64,000 nt of DNA from Ectobacillus funiculus (GCF_042429435.1 NZ_JBHMAF010000196.1); one strand, 5' to 3'; shown: positions 31,842-40,615, numbered from the stretch's first letter. Made by a program: numbers and translations. The notes: a model not told the origin generated them from the sequence alone.

Positions 31842-31975
31842 GTAAAGAAAACTCGCCGATTGGCGAGCCCTGCCCCCAGCGAAGACAGAGGCGTAGCCCT
31901 ACTTATACTGCATTCCTCAAATTTCCGACTACGCCGAATTCACATCTGGCTGGAAACTTATACTTTCCTACAGTG
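31842..31975 (-). repeat. Repeat A copy 15
   Basis: Complete reverse copy with outer CACTGTA / TGCAGTA and inner TTTCC / GGAAA pairs. Confidence 0.85.
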
Positions 31976-31988
31976 CAAGTGTAAAAAA

Positions 31989-32014
31989 GAGGCTTCCTGT
32001 AAGGAAGCCTTTTC
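31989..32014. terminator. Bidirectional terminator downstream of sdpI
   Basis: GGCTTCC / GGAAGCC stem flanked by TTTT on the right and, read leftwards, by TCTTTTTTAC. Confidence 0.75.
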
Positions 32015-32176
32015 ATTTTGAACATATGGGGAAAATCCTAATACTTGTATTTTATATCCTATATATATGCTGTATGTTATGCTGTTATGACATACTAATT
32101 TGGAAAAACATAGGGTTACTGTAGCTTTGGTGCCCCAGGGGGAACATACGGAGGCGGCTGCTTGAGCCATCCCTTT

Positions 32177-32818
32177 TTACTCAGTTCTATTGTTTCTATA
32201 AAACAGGTAAGAAGCAATATAGGGAACTCCGACTGCTAGCACAATTGAACCTATCAGGAGAGGGAGCTTCCAAGCATTTGGAAGAAGTCCGGAAATGAAA
32301 ATAAGACTGCCGGCAATGATAAACAAGCGTGCGCCGAGGCGGTGCGTCATCTTCCATACATCTTCATCCTGAAGTGCCCATGGTGTCCGAATACCTACGA
32401 AATAATTGGATTTGATGCGCTGCATATAGTTACCGATAATGATAAACAGAATACCAACGCCCATTGGAACCACTGTTTCAATCGAGATAGGATAGCCGAG
32501 CGCACTAAATATGACAAGTGCGTGTGTAAACAGCAGGAATGTAAAAACGCTGTTCATAATAATAGCATAGCTGCCTTTGAACTTTTTGTAATTTTCCTTA
32601 CGCGGGTCTAGTTTAGGGAGAATAAGAAGCAGAATGAAAACAGCCGCTGAGACAATGGGTAAGATCAAAACCGCTGATAGTCTGCTGCCATAGCCATCCA
32701 CTTGACCTTCGAAATTCCAATGTATCGGTACCTGATTTGGCAATTGCGGATATGCCCAAATGCTTAACGAAATCCCAATTACGACGAGTAATAGTGGATA
32801 TATACGTGTGTTCATCAT
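32177..32818 (-). CDS. sdpI: SdpI-family immunity/membrane protein
   Basis: A 213-residue membrane protein with about six helices. The N-terminal part has the DUF1648 motif LPNQVPIHWNFEGQVDGYGS and the C-terminal half has the SdpI signature NYFVGIRTPWALQDEDVWKMTHRLGARLF. In B. subtilis SdpI protects against the SdpC toxin and also acts as a signal receptor that holds the repressor SdpR at the membrane. The gene overlaps sdpR by 4 bp (ATGA). No sdpABC toxin genes lie nearby, so this is an orphan immunity/regulator pair. Confidence 0.9.
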   Translation of the reverse strand: MMNTRIYPLLLVVIGISLSIWAYPQLPNQVPIHWNFEGQVDGYGSRLSAVLILPIVSAAVFILLLILPKLDPRKENYKKFKGSYAIIMNSVFTFLLFTHALVIFSALGYPISIETVVPMGVGILFIIIGNYMQRIKSNYFVGIRTPWALQDEDVWKMTHRLGARLFIIAGSLIFISGLLPNAWKLPLLIGSIVLAVGVPYIASYLFYRNNRTE

Positions 32819-33102
32819 TGTTCATCTTTCCCTTCTGTTTTATTGGAAACATCAAGAAGCCATTTCATCACGTCCTGCAGCACAGTTGTATTGAGAGAAT
32901 AGTAAATAAATTGCCCCCGCCGCTCATCCTGCACAAGATTTGCGTTTTTCAAGCCGCTTAAGTGGTGTGATACGCTTGGTTTGGTAATATGAAAATGCTC
33001 AGCAATTTCTCCGGCCGTTTTGTCGCGCTCCTTCAGCAGGTCTAAAATGGCCCGTCGCGTCGGATCGGAAAGGGCCTTAAATGTTTCATTCAAACGAGTC
33101 AC
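32815..33102 (-). CDS. sdpR: ArsR-family autorepressor SdpR
   Basis: A 95-residue winged-helix repressor starting LNETFKALSDPTRRAILDLL, with the recognition helix in TKPSVSHHLSGLKNANLV. It lacks the Cys pair of metal-sensing ArsR proteins, in line with SdpR. It forms an operon with sdpI. A near-perfect palindrome sits just upstream of its start (33108-33140) and is the likely operator. Confidence 0.88.
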   Translation of the reverse strand: MTRLNETFKALSDPTRRAILDLLKERDKTAGEIAEHFHITKPSVSHHLSGLKNANLVQDERRGQFIYYSLNTTVLQDVMKWLLDVSNKTEGKDEQ

Positions 33103-33107
33103 CTTCT

Positions 33108-33140
33108 TTAGATATTTAGATAATTATCTAACTATCTAAA
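33108..33140. promoter_or_regulatory. Probable SdpR operator
   Basis: A 33-bp imperfect palindrome centred on AATT: outer TTTAGATA / TATCTAAA and inner TTAGATAA / TTATCTAA, with only one position breaking symmetry. Four copies of the half-site TTAGATA suggest binding of two repressor dimers. Confidence 0.75.
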
Positions 33141-33198
33141 GTATATGTGAAGAAAAGGAAAAAGTCGACAGGAATTATGAAAATGTGAATATAAAATA

Positions 33199-33224
33199 GG
33201 ATGCTAGCTTATGCAAGCATCCTG
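33199..33224 (-). terminator. Weak terminator after the 33253 gene
   Basis: AGGATGCT / AGCATCCT stem, followed on the minus strand by ATTTTATATT. Confidence 0.55.
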
Positions 33225-33252
33225 TTCAGAAAGTGTGAATTTATATCTGGCT

Positions 33253-34014
33253 TCATTCTGCAGAGAATAATTCATGTTCTACTAGTAAAATGAACTCCTT
33301 AGCTTTGCTTGTGAGCAAGGAGAAGAGTTCTTGTGCTTCTTCTTCTGTATCTGTCAGGAACGAGAGGGATGGCAGCTGTTCATGCAGCCAATTCTCCAGC
33401 AGCAGCATGCAGCGGGAAACAGCTTCAGCGATTATGTCAGAATCCAGCTCCCAGAAGCTGTCTGATGGGTCGCATATCTCCAGCAACAGCATGCTGGTTG
33501 ACTCAAGTGCTGTTTGCAGAGAGAAGGCGGTATTAGCTTGTAAGTCTCCGTTCATCCGTTCGCTTGCTTCCAGCAGCATGCCATATATATATAGAAGAGA
33601 TACAACCGCATTCTGCTGTTGAAACGACTGAAGTACTTTCATTTCGTCGAAGGGAAAACGATGTTCGCTCCAAACAGAAAAGCGGATATAATGCATGAGC
33701 TTGCCAAACTCCTGATCGGATTGCTCTGTAGAATATTTGTAGGAATCGGCTGCCCAAGATACAATTTCATTTGACACATGCTGTGCAATTGTACTGCTTT
33801 TGAGCGGGTCGGCTTGTGGAAACAGCGGATTTGCGTGGTGAAGCGTGCGCAGCAGTATACCGCTAAATAATGCCTCTAGTCCGTATGCTTCCAGCCGTTC
33901 TTCTTGATACACTGCAGGATTTTGCAGCACGATGGCAGCATCATGGAATATATCGACAAGTCCTTCAATAAAAGGATGCAGCTCAACGCTGCGTTTAGGG
34001 GGAATAATAGACAT
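33253..34014 (-). CDS. Hypothetical helical cytoplasmic protein
   Basis: A 253-residue acidic protein that I do not recognise. It is rich in Leu, Glu and Ser, apparently all helical, with no membrane segment, signal peptide or clear catalytic motif. I start at ATG 34014, which has GAGGATCC upstream; a longer frame to 34119 begins with GTG without a ribosome site. It is divergent from the MFS exporter gene and could be a regulator or an accessory protein, but nothing in the sequence shows this. Confidence 0.6.
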   Translation of the reverse strand: MSIIPPKRSVELHPFIEGLVDIFHDAAIVLQNPAVYQEERLEAYGLEALFSGILLRTLHHANPLFPQADPLKSSTIAQHVSNEIVSWAADSYKYSTEQSDQEFGKLMHYIRFSVWSEHRFPFDEMKVLQSFQQQNAVVSLLYIYGMLLEASERMNGDLQANTAFSLQTALESTSMLLLEICDPSDSFWELDSDIIAEAVSRCMLLLENWLHEQLPSLSFLTDTEEEAQELFSLLTSKAKEFILLVEHELFSAE

Positions 34015-34264
34015 AATCGGATCCTCATTTCTTTTCTTGATTTTAACAGATTTTCGGAAGAGATCCCCTTCTTCAAGCCTGTGGAGGGTGAAGTCCAAGG
34101 GTAAGGAGGGGGTATTCACATAGGCTATGCGTATTTTATCACAAGAAGGAAGAAACTTGATAGAGACTGAAGCTGCATATTATCTTTTTACCAGAAATCA
34201 GAAAAGTTGATGGGAAATTACGTTTAAATATATAATAAGGGATAGTGTAGAAAGGAGCTGACAT

Positions 34265-35803
34265 ATGGTCAAACAAGATGCGAATATCCGTTTTGTTTTA
34301 GCTGGTTTGCTGCTCGGTATTTTTATGGCTGCGATTGACAATACAATTGTTGCTACAGCGATGGCGTCTATTGTGTATGATTTAGGCGGACTAGATAAAT
34401 TTGTCTGGGTTACATCGGCTTATATGGTTACAGTGATGGCTGGGATGCCTATTTTTGGAAAATTATCCGATATGTACGGGCGAAAACGTTTTTTTATTTT
34501 TGGACTTTTAGTATTTTTAATTGGTTCCGCACTTTGTGGTCTGGCACAAACTATTGAACAGCTTAGCATATACCGGGCGATTCAAGGAATCGGGGGAGGG
34601 GCGCTTATGCCGATTGCCTTCACGATTATTTTTGATGTGTTTCCGCCGGAGAAACGTGGCAAGATGACTGGCTTATTCGGAGCGGTATTTGGGCTTTCAA
34701 GCGTAATTGGTCCGCTGCTTGGCGCATATATTACAGAATACATAAGCTGGCACTGGGTATTTTATGTAAATGTACCGATCGGTGCTGTATCATTATTTTT
34801 GATTTCGAAATTTTATAAAGAATCTACTGAGCACCGTAAGCAAAAAATTGATTGGTGGGGCGCAATCACGCTCGTTGTTGCTGTTGTAAGCCTTATGTTT
34901 GCCCTTGAGCTCGGCGGCAAAGAATACTCATGGGATTCTGCACAAATTATTGGGTTGTTTTCGTTATTCGGCGTGTTTTTCCTTGTCTTTTTCTATGTAG
35001 AAACAAAGGCGTCCGAACCCATTATCTCATTTTGGATGTTTAAGCGAAGAATTTTTGCAACATCGCAGGCGCTTGCGTTTCTATATGGTGCTACATTTGT
35101 TATTTTAACAATTTATATTCCGCTTTTCATTCAGGCTGTATACGGTGGTTCGGCAACAAATGCAGGCTTTATCTTAATGCCTCTTATGCTAGGATCAGTT
35201 GTAGGAAGCGGCTTCGGCGGTTCGTTTCAAACGAAATTCAAATTCCGGACGCTTATGGTGATTTCTATCATTGCGTATACATTTGGTTTTTATTTACTAA
35301 CAACACTCACACCAGAAACAGCGCGCTGGCTACTAACAGTGTATATGATTGTTACGGGCTTTGGCATGGGTTTTTCGTTCTCGTTATTGCCATCTGCTTC
35401 TATACACAATCTCGAGCCGCGCTTTAGAGGATCAGCCAACTCGACGAACTCGTTTTTCCGTTCCCTCGGTATGACGCTGGGGATTACCGTTTTTGGAACA
35501 ATCCAAACAAATGCCTTTACGAATCAGCTGAAGGAAGCGTTCAAAGGAATGCAGGGCAGCGATATGTCTAATCTCGGTGATCCGCGCTCTATTTTTGAAG
35601 CGGGGCAACGAGCTAAGATTCCGGCTCCTATTCTTGATAAAATTGTGCAGTCGATGTCTGATTCGATTACAAATGCCTTTACTTGGGCACTTATTCCGAT
35701 TGGGGCTGCTTTCTTGGTTGTCTTGCTTATGGGCAATGCACGGATAGAAGTGAGAAAAGAAGGACAAGAGACTGTGCCGGAAGGAAGAATGGCAGGTCAT
35801 TAA
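34265..35803 (+). CDS. MFS multidrug exporter, DHA2 family (14 helices)
   Basis: A 512-residue drug:H+ antiporter of the EmrB/QacA type. Helix 1 carries the DHA2 motif MAAIDNTIVATAM; motif A is GKLSDMYGRKRFF between helices 2 and 3; motif C is in GLSSVIGPLLGAYI, typical for antiporters. The length and about 14 hydrophobic segments fit. GAAAGGAGCTGAC precedes the ATG. The drug cannot be inferred. It is transcribed alone; the stop codon overlaps a palindromic terminator. Confidence 0.88.
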   Translation: MVKQDANIRFVLAGLLLGIFMAAIDNTIVATAMASIVYDLGGLDKFVWVTSAYMVTVMAGMPIFGKLSDMYGRKRFFIFGLLVFLIGSALCGLAQTIEQLSIYRAIQGIGGGALMPIAFTIIFDVFPPEKRGKMTGLFGAVFGLSSVIGPLLGAYITEYISWHWVFYVNVPIGAVSLFLISKFYKESTEHRKQKIDWWGAITLVVAVVSLMFALELGGKEYSWDSAQIIGLFSLFGVFFLVFFYVETKASEPIISFWMFKRRIFATSQALAFLYGATFVILTIYIPLFIQAVYGGSATNAGFILMPLMLGSVVGSGFGGSFQTKFKFRTLMVISIIAYTFGFYLLTTLTPETARWLLTVYMIVTGFGMGFSFSLLPSASIHNLEPRFRGSANSTNSFFRSLGMTLGITVFGTIQTNAFTNQLKEAFKGMQGSDMSNLGDPRSIFEAGQRAKIPAPILDKIVQSMSDSITNAFTWALIPIGAAFLVVLLMGNARIEVRKEGQETVPEGRMAGH

Positions 35804-35835
35804 AGAAAACTCGCCGATCGCGGCGAGTTTTCTTT
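35802..35835. terminator. Palindromic terminator derived from repeat A
   Basis: AAAGAAAACTCGCC / GGCGAGTTTTCTTT overlapping the stop codon of the MFS gene, immediately followed by repeat A copy 16. Confidence 0.85.
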
Positions 35836-35970
35836 ACACTTTAAGGAAATATAAATTTCTAGCTAGAAGACAATTCGACGTAGTGAGAAATTTTAGGAAT
35901 AAAGTATAAGTGCAACTACGCCTCTGTCTTCGCCCAAGAGCAGGGCTCGCCAATCGGCGAGTTTTCTTTA
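35836..35970 (+). repeat. Repeat A copy 16
   Basis: Complete copy; outer stem ACTTTA / TAAAGT (T-A class), inner stem TTTCT / AGAAA. It ends in the CTCGCCAATCGGCGAG terminator. Confidence 0.9.
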
Positions 35971-36043
35971 TGGAAAGCATAATTTCAAGAGATATTTCCT
36001 GGTTTTTCCTCAGTAATTTGCCCAGAGAGCGCTTTTCCGAATT

Positions 36044-36087
36044 TTCAACAAATCTTCAGTTTTTCTTCAGTGCGCTTTAAGATAAAA
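36044..36087 (+). promoter_or_regulatory. Tandem 11-bp response-regulator boxes (autoregulation)
   Basis: Four consecutive 11-bp units begin TTCA or TTAA (36044 TTCAACAAATC, 36055 TTCAGTTTTTC, 36066 TTCAGTGCGCT, 36077 TTAAGATAAAA). The 11-bp period is that of OmpR/PhoB-family binding sites. They end 43 bp before the response-regulator gene; the same array precedes ykcB. Confidence 0.75.
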
Positions 36088-36129
36088 AGCAGATAATAAA
36101 AGATGAATGAAACAATTGGAGGAACATGT

Positions 36130-36810
36130 ATGCAGCAGCTACAGGGCTTTAAAATATTAGTAGTAGATGATGAACCGCATATTGTCCAATTTTTGGAGTT
36201 TGGATTGGAGAATGAGGGCTTTGAGGTGCGGACGGCATTTGATGGTATGTCAGCCATTGCCGCAGCAAAGGAATTTCAGCCGCATGTTGTTATTTTGGAT
36301 GTAATGATGCCGGGAATGGATGGCTTTGAAGTGTGTAAAATGCTAAAAAAAACGGAAAATGTTGCAGTTATTATGTTAACGGCGAAGGATGAGGTGGACG
36401 ATCGGGTAAAGGGTTTGACGCTCGGCGCTGATGATTATGTTATTAAACCGTTTAGCTTTGAGGAATTGCTGGCACGCATTTATGCACGCATCCGCAATCA
36501 GTTCCCAAATTTGTTCGGTGAGGTTGTTATTGGTCCGTTTCAAATTGATGATAGACGAAAAGAAATTAAGTTTGACGGTCGTGTGCTTGAATTGTCTCCA
36601 ACTGAGTATGGATTGCTGCATTTTTTAGTTTTGAATCATGGGCTCGTTCTTAGTAAGGCAGTTATTTTAGATAAGGTATGGGGATATGATTTTGGTGGAG
36701 ATGAAAATATTGTGGAAGTGTATATTCGTTCGCTGCGCGATAAATTGCAGGACAAAGATCGGCAGTTTATTAAAACGGTGCGCGGTGCCGGCTATCGGGT
36801 TGATTTATGA
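36130..36810 (+). CDS. OmpR/PhoB-family response regulator
   Basis: A 226-residue regulator: receiver domain (5-120) with Asp57 in VVILDVMMPG as phospho-acceptor and VIKPFSFEEL as the Lys loop, then an OmpR-type winged helix (about 128-224) ending FIKTVRGAGYRVD. ATG 36130 has TTGGAGGAACATGT upstream. It overlaps the histidine kinase gene by 4 bp. Tandem 11-bp boxes occur before this gene and before ykcB 4.3 kb downstream, suggesting autoregulation and control of the envelope glycosyltransferase operon. Confidence 0.92.
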   Translation: MQQLQGFKILVVDDEPHIVQFLEFGLENEGFEVRTAFDGMSAIAAAKEFQPHVVILDVMMPGMDGFEVCKMLKKTENVAVIMLTAKDEVDDRVKGLTLGADDYVIKPFSFEELLARIYARIRNQFPNLFGEVVIGPFQIDDRRKEIKFDGRVLELSPTEYGLLHFLVLNHGLVLSKAVILDKVWGYDFGGDENIVEVYIRSLRDKLQDKDRQFIKTVRGAGYRVDL

Positions 36811-38285
36811 TGAGAGATACATTTCGTCGATTGAGGGGATGGTTTCCTTTAGAATCGCTTCGTGTTCAGCTTCTGTCCCGAACCTTGCTTATTTTGGCCG
36901 CATTGTTAATTTTAGTTGGTTTGCTGCAGTACGTACTTATGAAGGATGTTGTGTATAAGAGCGAGGCGAGCAGCTTGCAAAGCCAGGCTAGGTCGATTCC
37001 TCCTATTGCATGGGAGAGAATGGAGGGGGACAAGCAGGATAAAGAGGAGCAGCTGCCATTCTTTTTTATTCCTAAGGCAAATTTAGCTTTTATAGATTGG
37101 GATGGCAACTATACAGTATTGTCAGATGAGTATCAAAATGTGGCGCCCCCGAGGCTTGCAGCAGAGCAATATGAAAAAGCGTTAAAGCGAAAACCGGAGC
37201 TGAATTATAGCATTGTGAAAAACGATGCGGGAACGGAGCAGCTTGTCGTGTTACAGCCTACTGCTTCAAAGTCTGGAAACATTATCGGAGTTATTCAAAT
37301 TAGTACACCAACAGCTCCGCTGAAAGAGCTGCTCCTTAGACAGCTTGCGACCTTTATCGTTTTGTCGCTGCTTGCCATGCTGCTTGGCTTGTTTGGTTAT
37401 TTACCCGTGCTTAGGAAAACGCTAGTTCCGCTGTTTAATATGGTAGAAACGGCAGAACAAATTGATGCGGGGAATTTGGCAAGACGATTTTCAACTGCAC
37501 AGCGTCAGGAGGAAATTGATCGGCTCGCAGCTTCCTTTAACGGAATGCTGGAGCGTTTGGAAGCATCATTTAAAGCGGAGCAAGAGACGAAGGAACAGAT
37601 GCGCCGCTTGGTAGCGGATGCTTCCCATGAATTGCGGACACCGTTAACATCCATACATGGATTTTTAGAGGTTCTTCTAAGAGGAGCAGCCAATAAGCCA
37701 GAGCAGCTGAATCGTGCGCTGCAAAGCATGCACAGCGAGTCAGAGCGCCTGAATAAGCTCGTGCAGAATCTTCTATTGCTGGCGAGGCTTGATCGTACGC
37801 CGCATCTGGAGCTCCTGCCAGGGAATTTAGGGGAGCTGCTCGGAGAGATGGAGCCGCAGTTGCGTATTTTGGCAGGTGAGCGGCAAGTAGACATGGAGAT
37901 AAAAGAACAGATAACCTGCAAGTATGACAGCGATCAATTGAAGCAGATTGTGTTAAATTTATTTCATAATGCAGTCCAGCATACGGATTCTAAGGAGGGG
38001 CATATTCATGTTGTACTGACGGAGGAAAAGAACTGGATACAGCTAGTTGTTTCCGATAATGGGCCAGGGATCGGCTCGGAGCATCTGCCGCATGTGTTTG
38101 AACGATTTTATCGAAGTGACTCCTCTCGTACACGCAAGTATGGCGGAGCGGGTCTAGGCTTATCTATTACGAAAGCGATTGTGGATGCGCATGGCGGAAC
38201 GATTCATGTCACGAGCGAGGAGGGCAAGGGCAGCCGCTTTTATGTACGGTTGCCGAAGGAGTCAAGCGGTCCTGAATCCCCTTAA
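36807..38285 (+). CDS. Sensor histidine kinase
   Basis: A 492-residue membrane kinase. Two helices (about 21-48 and 175-200) flank an extracytoplasmic sensor domain; HAMP follows (about 200-255), then the dimerisation domain with His274 in VADASHELRTPLTSIHGF, and the ATPase domain with N-box FHNAVQHT, G1 SDNGPGIG and G2 YGGAGLGLSI. It is the partner of the response regulator with which it overlaps. The signal is unknown; the downstream genes point to envelope or carbohydrate cues. Confidence 0.92.
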   Translation: MMRDTFRRLRGWFPLESLRVQLLSRTLLILAALLILVGLLQYVLMKDVVYKSEASSLQSQARSIPPIAWERMEGDKQDKEEQLPFFFIPKANLAFIDWDGNYTVLSDEYQNVAPPRLAAEQYEKALKRKPELNYSIVKNDAGTEQLVVLQPTASKSGNIIGVIQISTPTAPLKELLLRQLATFIVLSLLAMLLGLFGYLPVLRKTLVPLFNMVETAEQIDAGNLARRFSTAQRQEEIDRLAASFNGMLERLEASFKAEQETKEQMRRLVADASHELRTPLTSIHGFLEVLLRGAANKPEQLNRALQSMHSESERLNKLVQNLLLLARLDRTPHLELLPGNLGELLGEMEPQLRILAGERQVDMEIKEQITCKYDSDQLKQIVLNLFHNAVQHTDSKEGHIHVVLTEEKNWIQLVVSDNGPGIGSEHLPHVFERFYRSDSSRTRKYGGAGLGLSITKAIVDAHGGTIHVTSEEGKGSRFYVRLPKESSGPESP

Positions 38286-38450
38286 TCAAGAAACATCATA
38301 TTTGTTAATCTAAAGATACTAGCTTCGCCATTATATGGAATCGGGAAATGCTTCAGTTGTTTATTCTGCTAGAGTAACTGGGATGATTCTCATCATATCG
38401 TTAAAGGTGATACAGTCTGTCTATAATATATGAAGAATGATTTAGCAATA

Positions 38451-38486
38451 TTGAGTGAGAATAATGGATGCATTACTCTCACTCAA
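38451..38486. promoter_or_regulatory. Inverted repeat before the amylase gene
   Basis: TTGAGTGAGA (38451-38460) pairs perfectly with TCTCACTCAA (38477-38486), with an inner TAATG / CATTA pairing. There is no T-run. A TATAAT lies at 38422-38427, so the palindrome is downstream of the probable start and could be an operator or an RNA hairpin. No gene is seen in 38286-38552. Confidence 0.6.
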
Positions 38487-38552
38487 GCAAAACAGCCATA
38501 ACATGAATGTTTCTGTAATAACGAACTCTTTGATGAGAATGGAGGAATCATT

Positions 38553-40316
38553 TTGATTACTCGGGAAGCAATCTATCATCGTCCGAAAAATAACTTTGCA
38601 TATGCCTATGATACGCAAACATTACATATTCGTTTACGCTCCAAGAAGAATGAGATAACGGCCGTAACCCTTATTCATGGGGATCCGTATGTATGGGAAG
38701 AAGGCGCATGGCAATACAAAACAAGCACGATGCGTAAAATAGCGGCTACAGAATTATTTGACTATTGGTTTGTTGAGATTCAACCTGATTTTCGCCGTTT
38801 ACGTTACGGCTTTGAATTAAAAAATGACGAGGAAACGGTTGTATATACGGAAAGAGGGTTTTTTCATGAAATTGTGGATAGGGATATTGCCCCTTATTTT
38901 TGTTTTCCGTATTTAAATAAAGAAGATGTATTTACTCCTCCCGCCTGGGTGCGCGATGCAGTATGGTATCAAATTTTTCCAGAGCGGTTTGGCAATGGCA
39001 ATCCTTCTCTGAATCCTAAGGACACGTTGCCATGGAGCAGCGAAGAGCCGACACCGGCTAACTTCTTTGGCGGTGACTTTGAAGGCATCATTCAGCATCT
39101 GGATTATCTTGTACAATTGGGGATCACGGGCATCTACTTCACGCCGATTTTCAAAGCAACAACAAATCATAAGTACGATACAGTGGATTATATGGAGATT
39201 GACCCGCAGTTTGGAGATAAGGAAACATTTAAACGTCTTGTGCGGCTTTGCCATGAGCATGGCATAAAGGTGATGCTTGATGCCGTCTTTAACCATAGCG
39301 GCTGCTACTTCGCGCCATTTCAGGATGTATTAGAAAAAGGCGAATCCTCTAAGTATAAAGACTGGTTTTACATTTGGGACTTCCCTGTACAAACAGAACC
39401 TGCACCAAACTACGCTACATTTTCATTTACTCATATGATGCCGAAGCTGAACACCTCTCACCCAGAGGTGCGAGAATATTTATTGGAGGTTGGCCGCTAC
39501 TGGGTGCGCGAGTTTGATATTGATGGCTGGCGCTTAGACGTAGCAAACGAAGTCGGGCATGATTTTTGGCGCGCATTCCGGAAAGAGGTAAAGAGCATTA
39601 AACCAGATGTATACATTCTCGGTGAAATTTGGCATGATTCTATGCCGTGGCTGCAGGGCGATCAATTTGATGCAGTGATGAATTATCCATATTCAAGCGC
39701 AGCTATTCAATTTTTTACTCAAGGTACGCTGCCAGCAGAAGAGTTTGTGTACAAAACAGCAGAAGCGCTTCTGATGTATCCGCAAAATGCAACAGAAGTA
39801 GCCTTCAATTTATTAGGAAGCCATGACACACCGCGTATTTTAACAGTGTGCCAGGATAACAAGCAAAAGGTAAAGCAATTGTTTACCTTTCTGCTCTCGT
39901 CTCCGGGGACACCGTGTATTTACTATGGAGATGAAATTAGCATGGCGGGGGATACGGATCCAGGCTGCCGCAGGTGTATGATTTGGGATGAAGAAGCACA
40001 GGACAAGGAGATGTTTCAGTTTGTTGCCCAGCTTATTAGCTTACGTAAGAAAAACCTGGCATTTGGCAATCGCGGCACCTTGCAGTTCGTTACGGCAAGC
40101 AATGCAACAAACCATGTTATGTATACCAAAACATTTGAAGAGCAGACAGTGTTATTCGCATTCAACAACTCAGATCAGGAAATTACAGTGGATATGCCGT
40201 TTAACTTAAGAGGAAAAAAGGTTACAAGCTTGCTGACGGGCGAAGAATTTGCGTACGAAGCAGAACGGGTGGATGTAGTCCTGGCAGCGCATGGGGTTGT
40301 TGTGTTGGAGTTTTAA
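38553..40316 (+). CDS. yvdF: Neopullulanase/cyclomaltodextrinase-type alpha-amylase (YvdF-like)
   Basis: A 587-residue intracellular GH13 enzyme of the maltogenic/neopullulanase group. The N-terminal 120 residues form a CBM34-like domain; the catalytic barrel has Asp329 (GWRLDVANE), Glu358 (ILGEIWH) and Asp425 (GSHDTPR). There is no signal peptide, so it degrades maltodextrins or cyclodextrins inside the cell. It starts with TTG after GGAGGAATCATT. In B. subtilis yvdF is in a maltodextrin operon; here it stands alone between the two-component system and ykcB. A very strong terminator follows. Confidence 0.9.
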   Translation: MITREAIYHRPKNNFAYAYDTQTLHIRLRSKKNEITAVTLIHGDPYVWEEGAWQYKTSTMRKIAATELFDYWFVEIQPDFRRLRYGFELKNDEETVVYTERGFFHEIVDRDIAPYFCFPYLNKEDVFTPPAWVRDAVWYQIFPERFGNGNPSLNPKDTLPWSSEEPTPANFFGGDFEGIIQHLDYLVQLGITGIYFTPIFKATTNHKYDTVDYMEIDPQFGDKETFKRLVRLCHEHGIKVMLDAVFNHSGCYFAPFQDVLEKGESSKYKDWFYIWDFPVQTEPAPNYATFSFTHMMPKLNTSHPEVREYLLEVGRYWVREFDIDGWRLDVANEVGHDFWRAFRKEVKSIKPDVYILGEIWHDSMPWLQGDQFDAVMNYPYSSAAIQFFTQGTLPAEEFVYKTAEALLMYPQNATEVAFNLLGSHDTPRILTVCQDNKQKVKQLFTFLLSSPGTPCIYYGDEISMAGDTDPGCRRCMIWDEEAQDKEMFQFVAQLISLRKKNLAFGNRGTLQFVTASNATNHVMYTKTFEEQTVLFAFNNSDQEITVDMPFNLRGKKVTSLLTGEEFAYEAERVDVVLAAHGVVVLEF

Positions 40317-40322
40317 TGGAGG

Positions 40323-40375
40323 AAGGGCCCTCTCATAAATCAGTAAAATTGATTTATGAGAGGGCCCTTTTTTTA
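40323..40375 (+). terminator. Terminator of the amylase gene
   Basis: A perfect 20-bp stem (core AGGGCCCTCTCATAAATC) with a 7-nt loop and a seven-base T-run, 7 bp after the stop codon. Confidence 0.95.
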
Positions 40376-40380
40376 GTAGA

Positions 40381-40469
40381 ACTTTTCGAGGTAATGTTAG
40401 CTCTCAAGATCCAAAATGGCAGACTCCGGGTTGAACCTCCGCAAAAGGCAAGCCTTGTCCGCTTTTCTT
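40381..40469 (+). repeat. Repeat B copy 4 (shortened, without repeat A)
   Basis: Begins ACTTTTCGAGGTAATG and passes through CCAAAATGGCAGACTCC to end GTCCGCTTTTCTT. The central part is deleted. It lies directly upstream of the 11-bp box array of ykcB. Confidence 0.7.
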
Positions 40470-40474
40470 GCGCT

Positions 40475-40540
40475 TTCAGCAAATGTTCAGTTAATCCTCA
40501 AGAAGTGCTCAGTTTCTCTTAAGGGTCAATTCAGTTTCGG
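40475..40540 (+). promoter_or_regulatory. Six tandem 11-bp boxes upstream of ykcB
   Basis: Six consecutive 11-bp units start at 40475, 40486, 40497, 40508, 40519 and 40530; five begin (T/C)TCA and one TTAA. Best units are TTCAGTTAATC and CTCAGTTTCTC. The order and wording match the four boxes before the response-regulator gene. The array ends 75 bp before ykcB. Confidence 0.8.
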
Positions 40541-40615
40541 TGTGTATGCTAGAGACAAGTAAGAAATAAGAACAAACCTAGAGATGAAACTAAGGAATGA
40601 GAGGGGAAATAGAAC

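Noticed and set aside
31958..32170. Minus-strand frame of 70 codons after sdpI
   Set aside because: Runs through a terminator and a repeat A edge; composition not protein-like beyond the first residues.
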